A DNA stretch of 64,000 bases from Obelidium mucronatum (taxonomy: Eukaryota; Chytridiomycota; Chytridiomycetes; Chytridiales; Chytriomycetaceae). Positions 58,685-64,000 of the stretch are shown piece by piece. The stretch spans positions 62,001 to 126,000 of the forward strand of contig JAIVFH010000017.1 of the NCBI GenBank assembly GCA_025765595.1, read 5' to 3'. Each line of letters starts with the position of its first letter. Within the stretch, counting starts at the first letter, position 1. The notes below the pieces were generated by a model that worked only from the letters and a program-made list of their open reading frames with translations, searched no databases and was not told where the DNA came from. The translations under genes and the position numbers were made by a program.

Positions 58685-61600
58685 ATGCAAGTCCAAGAAA
58701 GCAGTACCAATGAAAGGCAAGTAGCATCATTTTCATTTGATCAATGATAAGGAAATTGAGAGACCGACCTCCAGAATTCCGGCGACGGAGTCGTTGATAC
58801 CGCTGGAGTTAGTCAGAGTGGAAGTTCCAGCCACAGGAGCTTCAATCAACGTTATTCCATCATCAAACGATCAAACCATCCAAGATATATTGTATGAGGC
58901 TTGCTTAAAATTATCCCTCGTTCCATCAGAACACAAATGCAAAATAACGTTCAAGGACAAACGCGTCGAATACCCATCAGCTAATCAGCTTTTCAAAGAT
59001 TTTAAATCGGTGGATTTTATATCGTTGGTTTCTAAAGGTTATCTTTTATTCTTTTTACTTTTTTTTTTGCGATGATGACAAATAATTTTCAAACACTTTT
59101 TTTTTACTTGGCAAGATGGCCCAAAGCGTGAAAAAACAGTACTTTCAAAATCAATTGTCAAGCTGGAAGTTCGAGACTCGGTAGAAAGTTTTCCGTTAGC
59201 TCTTTTTAGTGGAGTTAAAGCGGCAGTCCCAAAAATTGGAGGGTCATACGTTACCCAATCATCAGATTCTTCAGGTTTCAAAAGAACGGCATCAATGAAT
59301 GCAAAAACAAAAGCGGAAGGGAATTCACTTGCTATCGATGAATTAGGAACTCTGGACCGGAGAAGATCAGTTGGAGACAGTGCACTGAGCCCGCCATCTT
59401 CAGCCGCAACAACTCATGACCATGCTGTATCCGCTGATGCTATTCAAACGCCGGAAATAACGGATAGGGAATATTTTCCCATTAAATTCAAAGCCCCGGC
59501 TGAAATCGCAAACTGAACAAACTCCTCCAACCGAATCTGAATCAGCCAGTCCGATAAATCAGGCTGAGATTCTGTTCAACGTAACTTCAGCACCATCAAT
59601 TCAGGATCAACTCAACTCTTTTATTCCTACAGCCGAGGCAGATTCATTTATTTCCTTCAGATGTGGATTCTTGCTCAAATGACACAAATACGAGAAGCAG
59701 TGTTGTAACCAGCCAACACCCATCGAACATCAATAGCTTCCAAATCAAGTATTGGAGACGTTTTGAAACCCTTAATCCCAATGTATGACGACTCTTGAAT
59801 CTTTGACGTCTTCAGTGTATATAACCATTTTTTTTTTTTGCTGTGCAGAAACGCACATCGCAACAACACATATCGAGCCGCTCGCCGCGACTCACTCACA
59901 AACATTAAAATCTGGGAAATCGCAGTGAGCCAAGCAACTCTCCAAAGCAAAAAGAGCCCCCCGTCCTCCTCAGGATCTGAAGAGGAGAAAAAAGCGTTCC
60001 TGATTATTACGCTTCCAGACTATAAATCAATCGCAATTAAAGCTGTTTATGATTTATCCATGGACGATATCTTGAGCTATGTGTGTACCAAGAATAATCT
60101 TGCGTTTGAGGCGTATACGTTTCAGTTGAATGGAACTGGAGATACGGTTGTTGAAATGGATCGGCCGTTGAGTTTCTATACGGGAGGAGCAGCAGCAGCA
60201 GCAGGAGGAGTTGCCGGTAGCGGGGGCTGTCTTGCAGAAATGTTTATTGTTCCTGCAGAAAAACGGTATAGATCTAATGTTATCCGAGAGAATGATAAAG
60301 ATGTGATGGTGTTACATTTGACATATGGAAGGTTTGTTCTTGCTGATTTTGGGTTTTGTCTTGCTTCTGATTCCAACCGTTTTCAGACTGCAAGTCATGT
60401 CGGGAACCCCGGACAAGTTGATTGAAAAGCTATCTGATACCGAGGACACTAATAGTATGTTGATTAACTTTTTTTTTGTTTGAATAAAAGTTGAAGCGTT
60501 TTTTTTTTTTTTTTTTTTTTTTATCACATCCTTTGTGTGTCAGATGATCACACATATCTGGACACTATGCTTCTCACGTTTAGATCTTTCATGACAACTG
60601 AGGAATTTTTTCAAAGGCTTTTGGGACGATTCTATTGCGTACTACCTGAAGATCCCACTGCCGAAGACATTGTCTATTTCGATCGAACCAAAGAACCGAC
60701 CCAAATCAAGTAACTTCATTTGTTTTTTTTTCTTCTTTCTGGCATTCCCTCAACTTCCAAGCATGAAAAGTGGTCCGCCAACACTCAAAAACACAAAACC
60801 ACACACACACACAAAAAAAAAACAGAATCCTTCAAGTTTTCTTGTGGTGGATTGAAAACCACTGGCACGACTTCACACTGAGCACAGACCTCCGAAACCA
60901 ACTGGACGATTTCGTGGACGACCTCAAGAACCAAACATCCTCTGTTGTCAAAACGTTTGGAAAGCAGTTGCTCGATTTCATCAACCTCCAAACACTCAAG
61001 TACGAAGAGATGCAAGATTATTACAGGGTTGTAGCTCGCCGTGGGAAAGCAATGGAGAGTATGTTTATGGAGATCAAACCTGAAGAGTTGGGGCAGCAGC
61101 TGTGTCTTCATAATTTTAAGCTGTTTAGGAATATTCATGCGATTGAGTTTTTGAATCAGATTTGGATTGCAAAGAAGGAGGATACTCCTTATTTGAACTT
61201 TTTTATTGAAAGGTTTGATAAGGAATCGTATTGTGAGTTGGCGGTTTTTGTAGGATCCAAAAACAAAAAAAAATACTGATTATTTTTGGTTGAAATAGGG
61301 GTAGCAACTGAGATTGTCTCAGAAAAGAACTTGAAGAAACGAATCCTGATACTGAAAAACTTTATTCTGGCCACTCAAGTTTGTTCTTTGCCTTTTTTTT
61401 TGTCTTCTTCTTCTTCTTTGTGTTTTTTTGATTCCGATATTCTTTTCACGCTTTTCGATCAGGCATCTGTCAAATACAACAACTTCTTTAGTCTATTTTC
61501 TTTTATTTCCGGACTCAACTTATCCCCAGTTACTCGACTTAAAAAGACTTGGGAAGGACTTCCTGATCCAATCAAAAAAGTGTATGCTGAAATTGAAAAG

Positions 61601-61977
61601 CTTGCCGATCCATCGCGGAATATGAAGAATTATAGAGACTTGCTGGGAAAAGCAGCGCCTCCGATAGTCCCCTTTTTACGTGAGTTTTATTTTGAGAAGC
61701 TGGTAAAATTTTATTTTTCTTTCGGTCAGCAATCTACTTGAAGGACTTGACATTTATGAACGACGGAAACCCGAAACTTGTGGATGGGCTAATTAATTTT
61801 GACAAATTGCGCATGATGGGGAATAGAGTCAAGGATATTATATCACTCGCAGAAGTGGATTTCCAGTTTAGTGCCAAACCGGCCATTCAGAATTTCATTG
61901 CCATGCCTCCCGTGGAAACAAGTCTTGCAAAGCTCAAAGAAATGTCTTTGCTTTGTGAAAAGCAGGTGGCAAAATAA
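58685..61977 (+). CDS. Ras-family guanine nucleotide exchange factor (RasGEF-N + RasGEF)
   Basis: Activates a Ras/Rap-type GTPase. The N-terminal half has a ubiquitin-like, possibly Ras-binding segment (VRVEVPATGASINVIPSSND) and Ser/Thr-rich linkers; a second ubiquitin-like stretch lies around 59990-60130 (AFLIITLPDYKSIAIKAVYD). RasGEF-N: YLDTMLLTFRSFMTTEEFFQ, VFLWWIENHWHDF. Catalytic RasGEF: EELGQQLCLHNFKLFRNI, DKESYWVATEIVSEKNL, KYNNFFSLFSFISGLNLSPV, IYLKDLTFMNDG. The C-terminal exons splice cleanly to the stop at 61977. The frame slips by one base near 59514, 59660 and at the 59840 junction. The first intron would be only 31 bases, so the start is tentative. Confidence 0.85.
60499..60522 (+). 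repeat. 24-base poly-T tract inside an intron
   Basis: Uninterrupted T run in an intron of the RasGEF gene, about 20 bases upstream of the acceptor. Confidence 0.95.
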
Positions 61978-62013
61978 ACATCAACTTAAAAAAAAAGTAC
62001 AGAGTGAAGTGGT

Positions 62014-63315
62014 TTAATCATCATCACTGTCGTCAATGACACGACGTTTCGCAAGCGGTTTTTTCGCTGAGCTGGTTGGCTCATCGTCTTCCCTGCGCGA
62101 TCGTTTTGCAGCTCTTAGCTTTTCTTCACGTCTGCGCTCATCCTCACTGTCGGAAGCCGCTTCTTCGACATCATCGTCTTCCACTAAAAAAAAAGAAATA
62201 AGAGATCCAACGAAATCATGTATACAATTGAAAATTCATACCAAAGTCTTCTTCATATGCGTCCAAGTTTGTAGCCACTGGTCTTCTTCGTGCTCGATCT
62301 CCGGCAGTATCATCGTCAGAAAACTCTTCGTATCTCCGACCGCTATATCTGTCATTTCCGCGGTCGCCTCCGCCGCCACCACCATATGCCATTGCAGTCT
62401 TTTGACGTTCTGCTTGCATTTTTTTGGCTGCTTGGATAGCTTCACGCTCTCTCTATAAATGTATTTACATGAGAAAGGAATCCAATTAACCAGAAAAACA
62501 ACACACACCTTTTCAGCTTCTTTCCTCGCTTGAACAGGATCATGATTGATATCCGTAAACAGACGCGTACCCAGAGCAGACTTGTGTTTCTTGACGATGG
62601 CAGCATTCATTCTCTTGAATGTGGGCCCGTTCTTTGCCGACACAAACATGACAGTGGATTTAACCTTGAGATGCGTCTGCAGCACGTTTTCAGCGGGGTG
62701 CTTTGAGGCCAGGTAGTGGTTCGCCTTGAGACTCGACTTGATGGTGCAGTCGAAGACCTCGTTGTTGAGCAGCAGCGAGAAGGAGCCGTCTGACCAGCGG
62801 ATGACGCGCGCGTTCGAGTCTTTCGCCATGGACGCAGCGGCCCTGTTTGCGTAGCGCCACCGCACCGTGTTTTCGGCGCGCAGCCGCGCCTCGTCGTCGG
62901 CCGCATCGAACGCCGCCAGGCTGGCGGCGTCGAACGGCCGCGCGTCGACGCCCAGAAAGTGCGGCACTTTCGCGAGGTGCGTCGCGGCGCCGCCGGGGCC
63001 TGGCGGCGGCGCCTTGGCGAGAAAGAGCGTGTCTCTTTCTCCGTCTTTGTCTTCTTCTTCGTCTTCTTCTTTTTCTTTTCTTTCTTCTTCTTCTTCTTCT
63101 TCTTCGTCTCTTTGCTGTTCGGGTTCGGGTTCGGGTTCGGGTTCTTTTTGGTCGTAAACAGCTTCAGTCACTCCCACGTCATCGCCTTCGTCGTCAGACA
63201 CTTCTCCTCCAAACAAATCTTCGAACGAGTCGTTGGCATCGTTGGCATCGTTGGCGTTGTCGGCGTTGTCGGCGTTGCTCTCGTGGTCTGAATAGTCGAC
63301 TTTGTCTTCGTCCAT
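62014..63315 (-). CDS. LEO1: PAF1 complex subunit LEO1
   Basis: Elongation-associated factor of the Paf1 complex. Three exons (62509-63315, 62242-62452, 62014-62183) close at 395 residues. The N-terminus is a highly acidic tract built from coding micro-repeats (Asn-Ala-Asp, Glu-Pro and poly-Glu runs). The Leo1 beta-sandwich follows: NARVIRWSDGSFSLLLNNEV, LKANHYLASKHPAENVLQ, HLKVKSTVMFVSAKNGPTFK, and HKSALGTRLF, as in the family. The C-terminus is charged and ends SDDDD-like. The middle of exon 1 (about 62660-63010) is markedly GC-rich. Confidence 0.92.
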
Positions 63316-63367
63316 TATATTTTTAAATTAATTAATATTTAATAAATAATATAATTATTTAAAAGCA
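63316..63367. promoter_or_regulatory. 52-bp divergent promoter between LEO1 and a coiled-coil gene
   Basis: Almost pure A/T sequence (TTAAATTAATTAATATTTAA) between two start codons. Confidence 0.45.
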
Positions 63368-63990
63368 ATGTTTGATGAAAACATCCAAGTTACTTCGGGA
63401 CAACTGCTTCTTCTTTCCGACGCCGATTCGTTCGCGTCCTTCACTCTGCATTCGGCTCTGGAAGCCATCGACAAACAGAAACAAAGTTTGAGCAAGCAGC
63501 TTCAAGTTGCCAACAGTGCTAGTACGCGCATCAACAATGCGAAAGAATGTGAAACCGATGCTTCCAATGAATTGAATAGTCTCCGGGAGGCATCAAGCGC
63601 GTTTGCCTCATTTGCTGATGCATTTTCAGGAAAAAGGTCGCCCTCCAACAACCTGTCTGGCAGCAAGGATGATGGAGACTCAACATCTCTTTTTGATTCC
63701 CGTATCAAGGCCTGGTTGCCTCTTCAACAGCCATACTCGTTCACTCCTAAACTAGATGAGGCTATTCTTGAGTTTCACTCCACATTTATTCCATTTCAAC
63801 AGGTATGTGTACTAGTGCACGTGTACCAGTCGTCTCATCCGATTCATGATTTCAGAAATTGGACCTTCTTCAATCCATTGAACGCGATATGAAAAGCGTC
63901 CATACTTCCTTGACTGGATCTACGGAACTCACTGACCTTTCTTCAAATGCCGCAACTCTACGCCGAGAACTGCTGACATTAAAATCATAA
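63368..63990 (+). CDS. Small coiled-coil protein, unrecognised
   Basis: Two exons (63368-63802, 63856-63990) encode 189 residues with a clean start and stop. Helical, heptad-like stretches (LEAIDKQKQSLSKQLQVANS, LQSIERDMKSVHTSLTG, AATLRRELLTLKS) flank a Ser/Asp loop. No signal peptide or TM is seen. The size and coiled-coil layout resemble small subunits of tethering, kinetochore or BLOC-type complexes, but no family signature is visible. Confidence 0.65.
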
Positions 63991-64000
63991 ATAATCATAT

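Noticed and set aside
63119..63146. Telomere-like GGGTTC repeats
   Set aside because: They encode Glu-Pro repeats in frame within the acidic N-terminus of LEO1, and are not chromosome-end repeats.

Overview
The window is nuclear DNA of a flagellated (zoosporic) fungus, most likely a chytrid. Protein-coding genes are dense, on both strands, and split by many short GT-AG introns (mostly about 45-90 bp). Fungal-type genes (OPT transporter, tyrosinase, GH26 mannanase, MBOAT/wax-synthase-like enzyme) sit beside genes kept only by organisms with motile flagella: axonemal dynein intermediate chain DNAI1, NME5, nephrocystin-1 and a CatSper-type channel. I found no rRNA, tRNA, CRISPR array, transposon or virus.

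Layout: (1) 0-13 kb: ESA1/KAT5 acetyltransferase, BUD20/ZNF593, an R7-type RGS protein (DEP-DHEX-GGL-RGS), AP-2 sigma, TFIIA large subunit, CatSper-like channel, OPT transporter. (2) 13-28.9 kb: a 940-residue unknown protein, ECI1-like isomerase, two tandem secreted CBM9-like proteins, stomatin-like protein 2, a NAPE-PLD-like hydrolase, an XBP1/HAC1-like bZIP factor, a 5'-shortened leukotriene A4 hydrolase, isovaleryl-CoA dehydrogenase. (3) 28.9-39 kb: class C GPCR, Aquarius/Cwf11, an unknown two-TM protein. (4) 39-54 kb, almost all on the minus strand: GCP-family gamma-tubulin complex protein, MBOAT, ricin-B-domain tyrosinase, RPN11, GH26, DNAI1, NME5. (5) 54-64 kb: a small TM protein, IWS1/SPN1, NPHP1, a RasGEF, LEO1, a coiled-coil protein.

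Themes: RNA polymerase II and chromatin (ESA1, TFIIA, IWS1, LEO1, AQR); flagellum and microtubules (DNAI1, NME5, NPHP1, GCP, CatSper); receptor and G-protein signalling (class C GPCR, R7-type RGS, RasGEF); secreted or surface proteins (CBM9-like pair, tyrosinase, GH26). Several gene pairs are divergent with only 37-83 bp between start codons.

Exon models were built by hand from splice sites, reading phase and family conservation. Most close in frame without correction. Some genes (ECI1, both CBM9-like genes, DNAI1, IWS1, NPHP1, RasGEF) hold single-base indels that break an otherwise conserved frame. These look more like assembly errors than decay, but the sequence alone cannot settle it. The best candidate for something unusual is the bZIP gene at 24.6-25.3 kb. 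Its transcript carries two IRE1-type loop sequences, and excising the stretch between them would switch to a second long open frame.
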